Source: Allomyces macrogynus ATCC 38327
Lineage: Eukaryota; Blastocladiomycota; Blastocladiomycetes; Blastocladiales; Blastocladiaceae
Reading direction: 5' to 3'
Assembly: GCA_000151295.1 (NCBI GenBank)
Contig: GG745328.1
Location: 1,474,009-1,524,661 of the forward strand
DNA length: 50,653 bases
The translations under genes and the position numbers were made by a program. Each line of letters starts with the position of its first letter. Position 1 is the first letter of the stretch. Shown piece by piece: positions 1-9,778 of the stretch. The notes under the pieces are model-generated. The model saw nothing but the letters and a program-made list of their open reading frames with translations. It ran no database searches and had not been told where the DNA came from.

Positions 1-143
1 TCGTGCCCGCCCGCCCTGCTGTTCGCCGACGGACCCGCGCGCACCGACTCTCCGCAACCAGACTCTACAGTAGCCCATCGTCTGAGCCCAACACCGCCAA
101 CACCGCGACCGGACCCGCCAACCCCACCAACGCACCCGCCAAG

Positions 144-1899
144 ATGCCGCCGCAAGTGCTCGTGAGCGGCCCGCTGTCCGTGCAGGAACCGCGCGGCCGG
201 TTCCGGCTCGGTGCGGCCAAGTGGCGCCTGCACTACGGCGTGCTCGAGGCGGGCGTGCCGTACATCTCGCTCTTCCCGACCAACGACGTGTCGGACCCGC
301 GCAAGTGCATCATGCGCATCCACTTCAACGACGAGTCGTCGGCGCGCGTGCTCGACGGCGACGGCGCCGTGGGCGGGTCCTTTCTGGCCCCAGACGCCAA
401 CTCGCGCGGCCGCCGCCACTCGGGCGCCAGCCACCTCTCCTCCAACACGACGGCCGCCGTTTCGCTCTTTGGGTCGCCGGGCGCCACGACCACGTCGCAC
501 TCCAAGTGCGTGCTGCAGCTGCTCAATGTGGCCTGCACCAAGCTGCCGCTCTCGCCCAAGCCCCAGTCCAAGCCGTTCAAGGTGCTTGACGTCGACGCGC
601 ACACGCCCGACGCGTTGCGTCGATGGGTGCGGTCGCTCAAGGCCACGCTCTCGTGGCTCAAGCACGGCGATGACCCGTTCCCGGCGCTTGCGACGTCGTC
701 CTTCTCCAATGGGCCGACCGCTGCCGCTGCTGCGGCTGCAGCGTCCAAGCATTCGTCGCGCCTCTCGACCGACTCGGATGATGGCCACGATCTGCACGAT
801 GCTCGATCTCCGCAAGCGCAGGCATTGCGCCCGCCGCTGAGCCCGAACTCGACGACATTGACCGCATTCTTGCCGACCACGACCACGCTTACACGGCACG
901 CGGTCGTGCGCAGACGGCCGACCACCTGTTTGCCTCAGCGAGCGGGTTCCCGGCGACTGGCGCAGCCCCACCATCGGGCATGTCGATGATGTCCTCGCGG
1001 CCGCAGCCGAACCCGTGGGGCTCGCGGCCCACCGCGGCTACGTGCCCGCGCCGCCGCAGGCGCCCTATGCGCGGTCCGATTACGCCTGGACCGACGCACC
1101 CGACTCGCCACCAGCCTCGCCCTACCGCACGCGCACGCCACAAGATGACGACGACATGGACGGTGGTGCTGGTCCAGCCCTCCCACCGCGGTCGCGGCCA
1201 AAGTCGATTGTCGTGGGTGGGCCACAAGGGACCACGACGCGCCTGTCGGCACACGGGTACGACCACGGGATTCCGTCGATTCCGGCCCTCCCTCCTTCGC
1301 CCACGCTCTCGACTCGCAGCGGTGCCGCAGCGGGCAACTCGCGGTCGCGCAGTGTCCCGCCGAACCCGAACCGCCGCTCGCTCATCAACCGCGGAATGCC
1401 TGCGCAAATCGAGCACCTTGTCGCGTCACTCCCGACCGTCGGTTCGAACCGCGAACTTGCCCCCGCCAGCCGTTCCCCCACGCCGCGCCCGCCGTCATCG
1501 GCCTCGTCTGGGTACGTTCCGCGCTCGTCGAACGACTCGCCCGTGGTTCTGATTGGAATGACCGGTACTGGTGGTCGTAGTGGCGGTATGATGCGTCGAC
1601 CTAACTCGGCTCGCCCCGTGTCGGTCACCTCGGTCGGGACGGTCGAGTCGGTCGATACGGCCGTGAGCGCGCCGGCCAACATGGTCGGTGGCGGGCGCAA
1701 GTCGTACATTTCGCTGCAAATGGACAACTTGCTCGACGACCTCGAGCTCGCGCTGCACACGTTTGATTCACCGGAAATGGTCCCGCCGGTCCCGCCATTG
1801 CCGTCGGTGGGCAAGTACGCCGAGTACAACCACAACATGCCCAAAAGCCCGATGACGCCGCGTACGCCGCGTACTCCACCGCCGCCGCAAGACGAGTAA
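144..1899 (+). CDS. PH-domain protein with long low-complexity tail (frame interrupted)
   Basis: The ATG at 144 opens a segment with a pleckstrin-homology pattern. It has a first strand (GPLSVQE), a W-R-hydrophobic core (KWRLHYGVLEAG, YISLFP) and a C-terminal helix (DALRRWVRSLKATLSWL) at about residues 8-175. Between core and helix lies a Ser/Gly-rich insertion. PH domains usually bind phosphoinositides or proteins at membranes. After about position 790 coding potential moves from frame 3 to frame 2 (ELDDIDRILADHDHAY around 840-890). Near 1000 it moves to frame 1, which stays open to the TAA at 1897 and encodes a Ser/Pro/Arg-rich tail ending in repeated TPRTP. I found no good GT-AG pair for either switch, so one-base sequence errors or real frameshifts are possible. 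The PH call is moderate. The tail matches nothing I recognise. Confidence 0.55.
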
Positions 1900-2162
1900 T
1901 TGGGTGGTGCGGCTGGTTGCTGCTGGTGTCTGTCCCCATGTTTGAACGGGAACCAAGCAGGCCCCCTCTCTGTCCGTCTTCTTTCTCTCGCCTCCCAGCT
2001 TGCATCCCATGCTGTCTCGCCCTTGCTTGAAAAAGTGTCGTGAAATCGTTTTTGTTGCCTGTTTCCTCTCCTCTCCAATTTTGGATGCGCAATGTCGTTG
2101 TATTTTCTTGTTGGGCCCCATTTTCAATACAAAACTAGATGATGTGGACCCTTCCCCTCTCT
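1900..2162. other. convergent 3' flanks
   Basis: The PH-domain gene (+) and the acetyltransferase gene (-) end toward each other here. The stretch is T-rich on the + strand and holds no gene I can support. It probably contains both 3' untranslated regions. Confidence 0.5.
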
Positions 2163-2913
2163 CTACTTACGCTCTACCGGTAGCCCCGCAAATCCGCCCT
2201 CCACCTGCGCCGACGGCACATAGTCGCGGTACTGCGCGAGCCGGTCGCCCGTGACCCGGTAGACGGTCCACTCGTCCTGCGGCTTGGCGCCGCACTTGTC
2301 GGCATAGAATCGAATCGCGTTTTCGTTCCAGTTGAGCACCGACCACTCGACGCGCTTGGCGCCGTGCACGACGACCGCATGCCGAATCACCGAGTGCAGC
2401 AGGATCGTGCCGTACCCGCCCACGCGGAAGGGCGCGCGCACACACAGGTCCTCGACGTAGACGCCGTGCTGCCCAAGGAACGTCGAGTAGTTGAAGAAGT
2501 ACAGGCAGAACCCAAGGACCAGGCGCGCGGGACGGTTGGTCGCCGGGTTGGGGACGGACAGCGGGTGGACGAGGTCGGCGGGGGGTCTGTGCGAGTGGTT
2601 GGGTCAGTGCTTGTTGACGGAGCGAATGGATTCAGACGGAACCAACGACTTACTGCTCGCCTGGGGCCAAGTCGCGCTCAAGAATCACGGCACGCGCCGA
2701 CTTGATGGCACGGCCGGCCAGAACGTCGGCGTCGGACGGGAACAACGATGTGCGCAGGTCCTCGAGCGTGCAGGTGACTTCGTGCTCGAGCTTTTCAAAC
2801 ACTGCGAGCTCGACGATCATGGCGCGGATCACGGGCAGGTCGGTCTCCTCGATCGGGCGCAGGACGGGCACGGGACGTGCCGAGACGGCGGTGGCCTTGG
2901 TGTTGTTGGACAT
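2163..2913 (-). CDS. GNAT N-acetyltransferase, spermidine/spermine acetyltransferase-like
   Basis: Two exons (2913-2654 and 2586-2163) join in phase to give 227 residues. The intron starts GTAAGT and ends CACAG. The N-terminal half (LRPIEETDLPVIRAMIVELA, then a FEKLEHEV segment) is the usual start of diamine acetyltransferases. The second exon carries GFCLYFFNYSTFLG, then GVYVEDLCV, then the acetyl-CoA loop RVGGYG, which matches the R-x-x-G-x-G motif. WNENAIRFYADKCGA is the typical motif B helix. Family members transfer acetyl from acetyl-CoA to polyamines or thialysine; the exact substrate cannot be read from the sequence. No targeting signal is seen, so it is probably cytosolic. The length is somewhat above the roughly 170 residues usual for the family, mainly through an exon-junction linker and the tail. 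Confidence 0.85.
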
Positions 2914-2935
2914 GGTGGTGGTGGTGGTGGTGGTG
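2913..2935. repeat. (GTG)n trinucleotide microsatellite
   Basis: About seven to eight tandem GTG units directly abut the acetyltransferase start codon. On the minus strand this is a (CAC)n run in the 5' leader, ending at the ATG. Such a run just before the start could vary in length between isolates. Confidence 0.8.
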
Positions 2936-2938
2936 CAG

Positions 2939-3350
2939 GTCGGTGGAAAGGTTGAAGATTGGGGAGAGAAAGGACGTTGGGTCGAGTCGGTGGCGGCTTT
3001 TCATTCCGTGGCAGATTGCGCGGACGCGAAGACGCGTTGAAAAGCACGTGCTTCTGATTCACTCGACATCGGCCCGAGTTGGCGCGTCTCGCAGCGTCTC
3101 GCGCCGGTGCTGCTTGCTGCGTTGTTGCTGCACGTGAGCCGTTGCCATGCTAACACTCGTCTGCTGCGCCACACGGCATCGGTCCACGTCGACGCTCATC
3201 CACGCTCGTCCAGCACCATCAGCTCTTGCACGTGTGCCGCAAACGACCACCACGTCGCCGACCGTAATCCAGCGCGCACTTTTCAATGGCGAGTATCGAC
3301 AAGGACGCCCGTGGGCCAGCCGGACGTATGGTCGCCGCTCGATCACATTG
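2939..3350. other. spacer upstream of acetyltransferase and pseudogene
   Basis: GC-rich spacer. It holds the promoter side of the minus-strand acetyltransferase and possibly the eroded F-box end of the following pseudogene, but I could not align it convincingly to the intact family member. Confidence 0.3.
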
Positions 3351-4927
3351 CTGCCGGCGAGTATGTCGCTGACGACCGCGCGTACCGCAAGCATTGCTGG
3401 CTACTGGCCCTCCCCCCGCGTGAAAGATCCCGCCCGCTCGTGCCGGTGCATTCTGCAAAGCCGCACCAGCTCAAGCGAATGACCGTCTCGCGCAAGTGGT
3501 CGACGGCCGCGATCCCATTTGCGCAGATACGCCATTTCCATGCCGGGCTCGCATCGCACAACCTCGCCGTCCCGCCAGCCTGCCATCAATTCGCGCCACG
3601 GCGAAATCTTTGACCAGTTCCAGGCGTACCCGCTCACGATCACGTCGCTCCACCTGTCCACGTTTGTCGATCCGCGTGCAGTACGGCCGATTGTGCAGTT
3701 CCCGCCCACCCTGCGCAACTTGACGCTTGTGTACCCGATCAAGGAGGATATTCCTGAGCTCGGCACCGTGTTTGATCACCTCCCTCGTCTTCTCTCCCGG
3801 CTCAAGATCACTTTCAAGACGCCCTACAACGACGTCGATGTCGACGACCACCCTGTCGACAAGTGCTTGGCCGCGCTCACACGAGCCCTGAAGCGCCTGC
3901 GCTAACTGCAAGTGTTCCATCACGGCCTCGTGCATTTTTGACGAACTCGCGACCACTCTCGACGCGTTCGCCACGCCCGAAATCCCGCCGTCGGCCCATT
4001 CCAGCCGCTGCAGTCTCTGACACTTGGCCTGCTCATCCCGGGAACGATCGACGAGGCAACGATCGCGCGCGCGCACCTGTAGGCGCGATTTCACGTGCGT
4101 GACCTGTCCCTCTCGATCCGGGAATGGGAGGACCCGTACCCCGATCTCGACGCTTGCACGATTCTTGCGTCGATTCCCGCCCCCACGCGCGCGCTACATG
4201 TAACGCTCCCGCAATGGATTCCCCGATCAGTTTCGTGCGTCGTGCAGTACTTTCTCACGTCGACGCTCGTGCACGTGCACCTCGAGGGCATCGTCGAGGA
4301 CCTGGTCGACTGAGTGGGGCTCCCCTACGGCATGGAACCAATGAAAGGCATAAAAAACTGCCGCGGTCGTTCCCTCTCGAGTTTCTTGAACCGCGCAAGA
4401 TGCCGGCTGCGCTCGAGTCGCTGACCATCACGCGCAGCGTACCAGGCTAGACCGTGCGCAACGTTGTCGCGCGCGGGTGGACCATACCGAATTTGGTGAC
4501 CTTGACGCGGATCGACTTGTCGCACAACCACTAGACTACGAGCGACTTGCTCGCGATGCAGCCCATGTGGCCGCCGAATTTGCAGGTGCTCGATTTGGCG
4601 CATAACAAGATTCATTCTCTTGTCATGCCATTCCCGCCCAAGTTGCAGCGGCTCAATGTCGCGGGGAGCGAGAGGTTGTCGGACGACGTGCGCCCGCGGG
4701 ACTGGATCGAGGCGTTGCCGCTCACGCTGCGCGAGCTGGATGTGTGGTCGTGTTTCCTCGACGACCGTGTCGGGCAGATGCTCGTGGCTGCAAAGGAGCG
4801 CGTGGGACTTACGCGCGCTGGTGTGTCGAGGTTGCGCGTCGTCACGGACGCAAAGGACAAGGGTAAGCCAACGAATGGGTTTGCAACAGAGACAGTGGCC
4901 GCGCTGGACGCCATTGTACAGATGTAA
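3351..4927 (+). pseudogene. decayed F-box-like/LRR family copy 1
   Basis: Segments in shifting frames align collinearly with the intact member at 7352. GEYVADDRAYRKHCWLL and SRKWSTAAIPFAQIRHF match CEYAADERA... and SRKWSTVAIPHKQLRHF. FPPTLRNLTL matches LPHGLRNLTL, LQVFHHGLVH matches LQVFRHDNVH, and LTLGLLIPGTID matches LTLGLLAFDDT. The C-terminal end at 4547-4927 contains LDLAHNKIHSLVMPFPPKL and DWIEALPLTLREL. The frame is broken many times. There are in-frame stops at 3903-3905 (TAA), 4448-4450 (TAG) and 4532-4534 (TAG, within SHNH*TTSDLLAMQ), plus several frameshifts. The F-box region is missing or unrecognisable. It is GC-rich, like the rest of the window. Some exon-like pieces could still be transcribed, but no full protein can be made. 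Confidence 0.85.
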
Positions 4928-5114
4928 ATTGAATAATGACGTGCTCTGCACTACTTTGGCCGTTGGTTGTTTGGGCACGATATCTGGCTCGCGTCTCATG
5001 ACTGCAGCCGGCCTGCTAGCGTCTTGGAGCTGAGTGGAGCCAACGGCGCCGACTTGACGGTCATCAACATTCAACCATGAATGAACCTCTTCTCCTCGAC
5101 GACGCATCAGCAAA

Positions 5115-6264
5115 ATGGACGCGACACCCTCTTCATCCAATACCCTCCCGCAAAGAACGATCTCGACTGACAGTAGCAGTAACTGCACCAACATGTCCAA
5201 CAATGCTGCCACGCCCGCAGCCGCGGCAACGGCCGCGATCATTCCAAGCACTGTCGCTCTTTCGCTGAATGCTGTTGCTCCAGCTCAAACTGGCCCCGTG
5301 CGAGCTATCGCGGAAGATTTGCCCGTCGACGTGATCGACGTGTTGTGCCGCTGCATCCTCGTGCATTTTCGTGACGAGCAGGATTTTTGGTCGCAAGACG
5401 CTGGCCAAATTTGCACTCGTCTCCGCATTCTTTTATCTCCGGAGATTCGCGCCCTCATCACGGAGCGAGCTGCGGATTGTGAATTTAGCAAGAAGCCGGA
5501 GCCACCACTGTCCAGTCCCGATGCATGAGGAATTATGACCTCAACCGACAAGATTGGTGGCAAGTGTGTGACCGACGAGCGTGCTGCTGCCGCCGGCTGC
5601 TGGCTGCTAACGGTTCCGCCATGCAACCAGAACCGCAAGTTGGCAACTCTCCACCCGCTCAAACGCACCCGAGACGGTTCTGCGGCGGCTGCACTCTCTG
5701 ACGCTGGGCCTGCTTGTTGTGGACGGCGTGAACTTGCCCAGCGCAACGGATCGGCGGTACCAATTCGATGTGGAAGCTCTGATCTTTCACGTGGCCGGAT
5801 ACGATTTCTGGAGTGACGGCGGGAAATTGGATGTGTACAAGGCTCTCATCCGCCTGCCTACCTGCCCCGACACGCTCGATCCGTATCGTGCCGCCACGGT
5901 GGAAGGATGAATGGATGGTGCAAATGGTCGTCGAATATTTCCTGTTGGTACCCAGCCTGGAGCACTTGAGCCTTGATACAGCCATGCGGGGTTCAGGCGC
6001 AGGAAACATGTACTACGAACCATATTTTGACCGCTCCTTGTCGCTTGATGAGCTTAAGGTCCCGAAAAAGCTCAAGTTGTTGGCCGTGACGCGCTACTTA
6101 TCGCACCGGTTCATTGCGAACTATTGCAGTTACAGGCCCATGCTGTGCGAGATCATTGTGAAGGGTTGCCGGTTGGCTGTTGCTTGAAAGCTCTTGATGC
6201 GGTCAGGGCGCGCTCAGATATCGTGTGTGCGACGAGAGAGCCGAAGTCGCGCATCGTGTTATGA
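5115..6264 (+). pseudogene. decayed F-box-like/LRR family copy 2, internally deleted
   Basis: An ATG at 5115 opens 137 codons with the family's F-box-like segment (DLPVDVIDVLCRCILVHFRDE, stop at about 5526). The next block, VTDERAAAAGCWLLTVPPCNQNRK, is in another frame. The sequence then jumps straight to SLTLGLL and FDVEALIFHVAGYDFW, so roughly 190 residues of the intact protein are missing. A further frameshift leads to VVEYFLLVPSLEHLSLDT and a stop at 6187. The terminal match AVRARSDIVCATREP-KSRIV, with stop TGA at 6262, aligns with the last residues of the intact copy, so most of the C-terminal LRR block is also deleted. Expression of the first ORF as a truncated F-box protein cannot be excluded. 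Confidence 0.8.
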
Positions 6265-7351
6265 GCTGCTGTGATTGAGCCGATATTGTGATGGTTTTGA
6301 AGGATGAATATTCGCACGTTGTGGCTGCTTTCATTTTATGCTGCAAAACGTTGCAAATTTTTACCACAGTTCACACACGTGTTATTCGTGAAGAGAGCAC
6401 TGGTCACAAAGCGGTCATGCTTGGTACGACGTCTGGTCCGCGTTTTGATTGCGCGTCAAACAATCAGAACCTCAGAGTGAGTGTGTGCAGACTCACAGAT
6501 ACAATTATTTTGTGTGGCAAATGCAGACTTGGCGGATGAACCTGCACTGGAGAAAACCATTATGAAGCGCATGTGTACGTGATAATTCCAACATGGCACT
6601 TTCGTGCAACTTAATGAGCTCACAACCATTCTTGACGCACTTGACATCCACTCAGCGACCAACTATGTGCGTTCATGCTTGCTACTTCTCCCTTCCCCTC
6701 TCGTTCCACACATACACACACACAATCAACATGATGGCGCTGACTTGATCGCATTTGCAGATGCGATAAATTATCAGCAGCTCTGTTTGGAATGGGTCGA
6801 TCCGTATTCATTCAGTGAGGCAAAGTCTTTTCATCTGCTCCAGCTTCTCCTGGGCAAGTGAATGAGGTGTTCTGTCCACACATCAACATTGAGCAATTGC
6901 CCTGCCACAGTGATCTGGACGACTCAACCGCACGGAGAACCTTCCTCGCGGCAATATATAAGATTATTATGCGCGGACATTCAAATGCCTTCCCAAGTAT
7001 TTGATGCATGGTGCGCTCACACAGAAGTACCAAGACGTCACATGCAGGAAGGGTCTGCAAACCCTGGCATTCCTACGCTTCGCCATGTGATATTTGGTGC
7101 AGACTGAATATCCTCTTCATGGTGTTTGGCTTTTCACATGCCATGCTCCACTACCGCGGCGGGGGCATGTTGGTGGAGGATTTCTGCATGTGTTGCATGC
7201 GTGACAAGAGTGGCGTTGCCTCGCCAGAAGCTAGTCGCCGCCAGCCGCAGCCCTGCCCAACGACGACGGTATACTGCGCCAAAATTAACAGTCAAAGCGT
7301 TCTCCTTACAAACAACTTGCCGCAAGAAGTAGAACTCAGTATCAATAGGCC
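6265..7351. other. lower-GC intergenic region
   Basis: About 1.1 kb, clearly richer in A+T than the rest of the window. The first 70 bases resemble the 3' flank of the intact family member (9194-9260), so the duplicated unit included downstream DNA. A short CA dinucleotide run lies near 6709-6724. I see no convincing coding exon. The region should hold the promoter of the gene at 7352. Confidence 0.5.
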
Positions 7352-9193
7352 ATGATCAAAGACGTTCCCACGCCTGCTGCTACGACCACCACTTGCGCTG
7401 GTGATGTGCCTGATGCGACCAACTCTCTCGCTCCTGGTCAACCTAGCCCCAAGCGCGCGGTTTGCGAAACCTTGCCATTTGACGTGATTCAAGTGTTGTG
7501 CAGCTGCATCCTCGTGCATCTTCGTGATGAGCCAAGTGGGAATGGCCGCGCGACACTGGCCAACTTTGCACTCGCGTCCGCGTCCTTTTTTGCGCCAGCG
7601 ATTCGGGCCCTGTTGGCAGAACGCGATCCAGTGCGCATGTTTGAACATCGGTCGGCGTTGGCGCCATCCGCAAATCCTGACGCATGGTGGAACGGGAAAT
7701 GGGTCGACCCAGGCTGCGAATATGCGGCTGATGAGCGTGCTGCCACTGCCGGCCGTTGGCTACTGACGCTTCCACCACGCGACCAGAACCGCAAGTTTGC
7801 ACCAATGTTCTTCCGCAACATGGTTGACCCCAGATTCGCATCGGCGCTCTCTCGCAAATGGTCGACAGTTGCCATCCCACACAAGCAGCTGCGTCATTTT
7901 GACGGTCGCCTCGACCAGGCTGGCATCTGCTTTGTGATCCCACCGTTTTGTCGTGACCTTGCTGTTTCCGTGGAAACCGTCACTGCTGCAGACCAGCAGC
8001 TCATGTACCCTACGAGTGTCACGTTGCTCCGAATCATGGCGCCTCCAGTGGTCGACCTTGTTGGCCTGGGCGCGTTATCGGACCTTCCCCATGGGCTGCG
8101 AAACTTAACGCTAGATTTGGGTCACGCCCTCGAAGTGCGCGGATTGAGCATTCTCTATGGACGGCTCCCTCCTTGTCTGGTTGAACTGAAGATCCAGTCG
8201 GACGGCGCCTGGGAGATTCACGCTGAAGGTGGGCCCAATTTTGATTGTTTGGCATTGCTTGCAGACGCGCTGGAGGGCCTTCATCATTTGCAAGTGTTCC
8301 GGCATGACAATGTGCACACTTGCCATTTGGACCGGATTCTCGACGCACTCTCCACCCGTGCAGCAACACCGCAAACGGTGACACGGCGACTGCGCTCTCT
8401 CACACTGGGCCTGCTTGCCTTTGACGACACATTGTCCATGCATGTGGGTCCGCGGATCCAGTTTGGCGTGGATGCGCTCGTCGTTCATGTTGTGGCATGG
8501 GGTATTTGGGATGTCCTCAGGGATGTTGGCATGTGCGACGTCCTCTTGGCTCTGCCTCAGCCGACGTGCTCGCTCAGTCTTGTGCTGCCACGTTGGATTG
8601 AGCAGTCGGTCGACACCGTTGTTGACCATTTTCTGTCGGTGCCGCTCAAGCACCTGTCCCTCGATTCTGTCAAGAAAAAGGATATTGATGGGAATGGTGA
8701 GCCAGTGTTTGATTGCAAGCTGCCGCTTCAGTTGCTCAAGGTCCCAGGCACGCTCAAGGTGCTCGTTTTGAACCGGTGCTTGTTGATTGATAGTGTGCAC
8801 AAGGCAGTTGTGAGCGGGTGGGCACTGCCCAATCTGTCAGCCTTGACGCGGCTTGTCCTGTCCCACAACAACCTGACAACGGGCGACCTGATCGCATTGC
8901 AACCGTTTTTGCCCTCGACTTTGCTGGACCTCAATTTATCGCACAACAAGATTCACACGCTGGTTGTGCCGTTCCCGCCCAAGTTGCGTCGCCTCAACAT
9001 CTCACACAATGAAGCGCTCGTTGAAGACTTGTTTCCCGAAGATTGGATCGATGCGCTGCCGCTCACGCTACGTGAGATCAATGTGAGTCGGTTCCGCATG
9101 TCTCCTCGCGCCATGGAAATGCTCATTGCGGTGAGAGAGCGGGCGGGGATCTGGCGCGCGACAGGAGAGCCGAGATTGCGCATTGTGGTGTAA
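7352..9193 (+). CDS. F-box-like / leucine-rich-repeat protein (intact family member)
   Basis: One uninterrupted exon of 613 codons from ATG to TAA. Residues about 37-90 look like an F-box: ETLPFDVIQVL, ILVHLRDE, then LANFALASASFFAPAIRALL. A family-specific block follows (CEYAADERA, LLTLPPRDQNRKF, SRKWSTVAIPHKQLRHF). Irregular leucine-rich repeats then run to the end, clearest as LKVLVLNRCLL, LTRLVLSHNNLTTGDLIAL, LLDLNLSHNKIHTLVVPF and LRRLNISHNEAL. F-box/LRR proteins usually bring substrates to SCF ubiquitin ligases through Skp1; that role is inferred here. Three broken relatives flank it. Its GC is lower than that of neighbouring genes. A divergent N-terminal domain other than F-box is possible. 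Confidence 0.8.
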   Translation: MIKDVPTPAATTTTCAGDVPDATNSLAPGQPSPKRAVCETLPFDVIQVLCSCILVHLRDEPSGNGRATLANFALASASFFAPAIRALLAERDPVRMFEHRSALAPSANPDAWWNGKWVDPGCEYAADERAATAGRWLLTLPPRDQNRKFAPMFFRNMVDPRFASALSRKWSTVAIPHKQLRHFDGRLDQAGICFVIPPFCRDLAVSVETVTAADQQLMYPTSVTLLRIMAPPVVDLVGLGALSDLPHGLRNLTLDLGHALEVRGLSILYGRLPPCLVELKIQSDGAWEIHAEGGPNFDCLALLADALEGLHHLQVFRHDNVHTCHLDRILDALSTRAATPQTVTRRLRSLTLGLLAFDDTLSMHVGPRIQFGVDALVVHVVAWGIWDVLRDVGMCDVLLALPQPTCSLSLVLPRWIEQSVDTVVDHFLSVPLKHLSLDSVKKKDIDGNGEPVFDCKLPLQLLKVPGTLKVLVLNRCLLIDSVHKAVVSGWALPNLSALTRLVLSHNNLTTGDLIALQPFLPSTLLDLNLSHNKIHTLVVPFPPKLRRLNISHNEALVEDLFPEDWIDALPLTLREINVSRFRMSPRAMEMLIAVRERAGIWRATGEPRLRIVV

Positions 9194-9394
9194 GAAAATG
9201 TGTGAGCTGGACGCAGTTGTGATGGTTTGTGCATGTATATTCGTTTGTGGTTGCCGAGGAGTGTCACAACGGCATTGCTTCGAATCAATTGCTTAGCTTG
9301 GAAAGAACCGCGCTTGAGCGTGCGCTGATACATTTTGCGCCGACTGTGAGAGCTGCAACACGATCTCACGAGCACTTGTTTCGAGCGCGCGATG

Positions 9395-9600
9395 ACACTC
9401 GAAACGCTACACGCTCCGACCACGCTCAAGTCGCTGGCGTTGATGCGGTGCCTGCCGCTTCACAGCGACTCCAAGGTCGTTGTGTTATCCAGGTGGACCA
9501 CGTCTCCCTGCGTTGACGCGACGTAGCTTGACTAACAACCATTTGGAGACCAGCGACCTGATTGCGCTGCAGCCAGTGTGGGTGCCGACGCTTTTCATAA
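9395..9600 (+). pseudogene. C-terminal fragment of F-box-like/LRR family (copy 4)
   Basis: Pieces in two frames match the LRR end of the intact gene about 200 bases upstream. TLKSLALMRCLPLHSDSKVVV aligns with TLKVLVLNRCLLIDSVHKAVV. LTNNHLETSDLIALQPVWVPTL aligns with LSHNNLTTGDLIALQPFLPSTL. A frameshift and stops lie between them, and nothing of the N-terminal two thirds is present. It is a tandem-duplication remnant. Confidence 0.75.
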
Positions 9601-9778
9601 ATATGTATGCGGTGTGGAACCATGAAAGCACAACTTTGACTCGCGACGCGAAACAAGGTGGACAACTTCACAGGCATCCAGACCAAAACGAATTCGAATT
9701 GTGGTGTTTTCGTTTCAACCTAGTCGACGCAACCGTCCATCCAGTCCCACACCCCCAGTTCCCCTCTCTGCCACCAAA

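Noticed and set aside
1122..2078. 318-codon minus-strand frame
   Set aside because: Shadow of the PH-domain gene tail, with no domain and Arg/Gly/Ser-rich composition.
4325..5251. 308-codon minus-strand frame
   Set aside because: Antisense to LRR pseudogene copy 1. No homology is recognised, and it exists because the sense remnant keeps a biased codon pattern.
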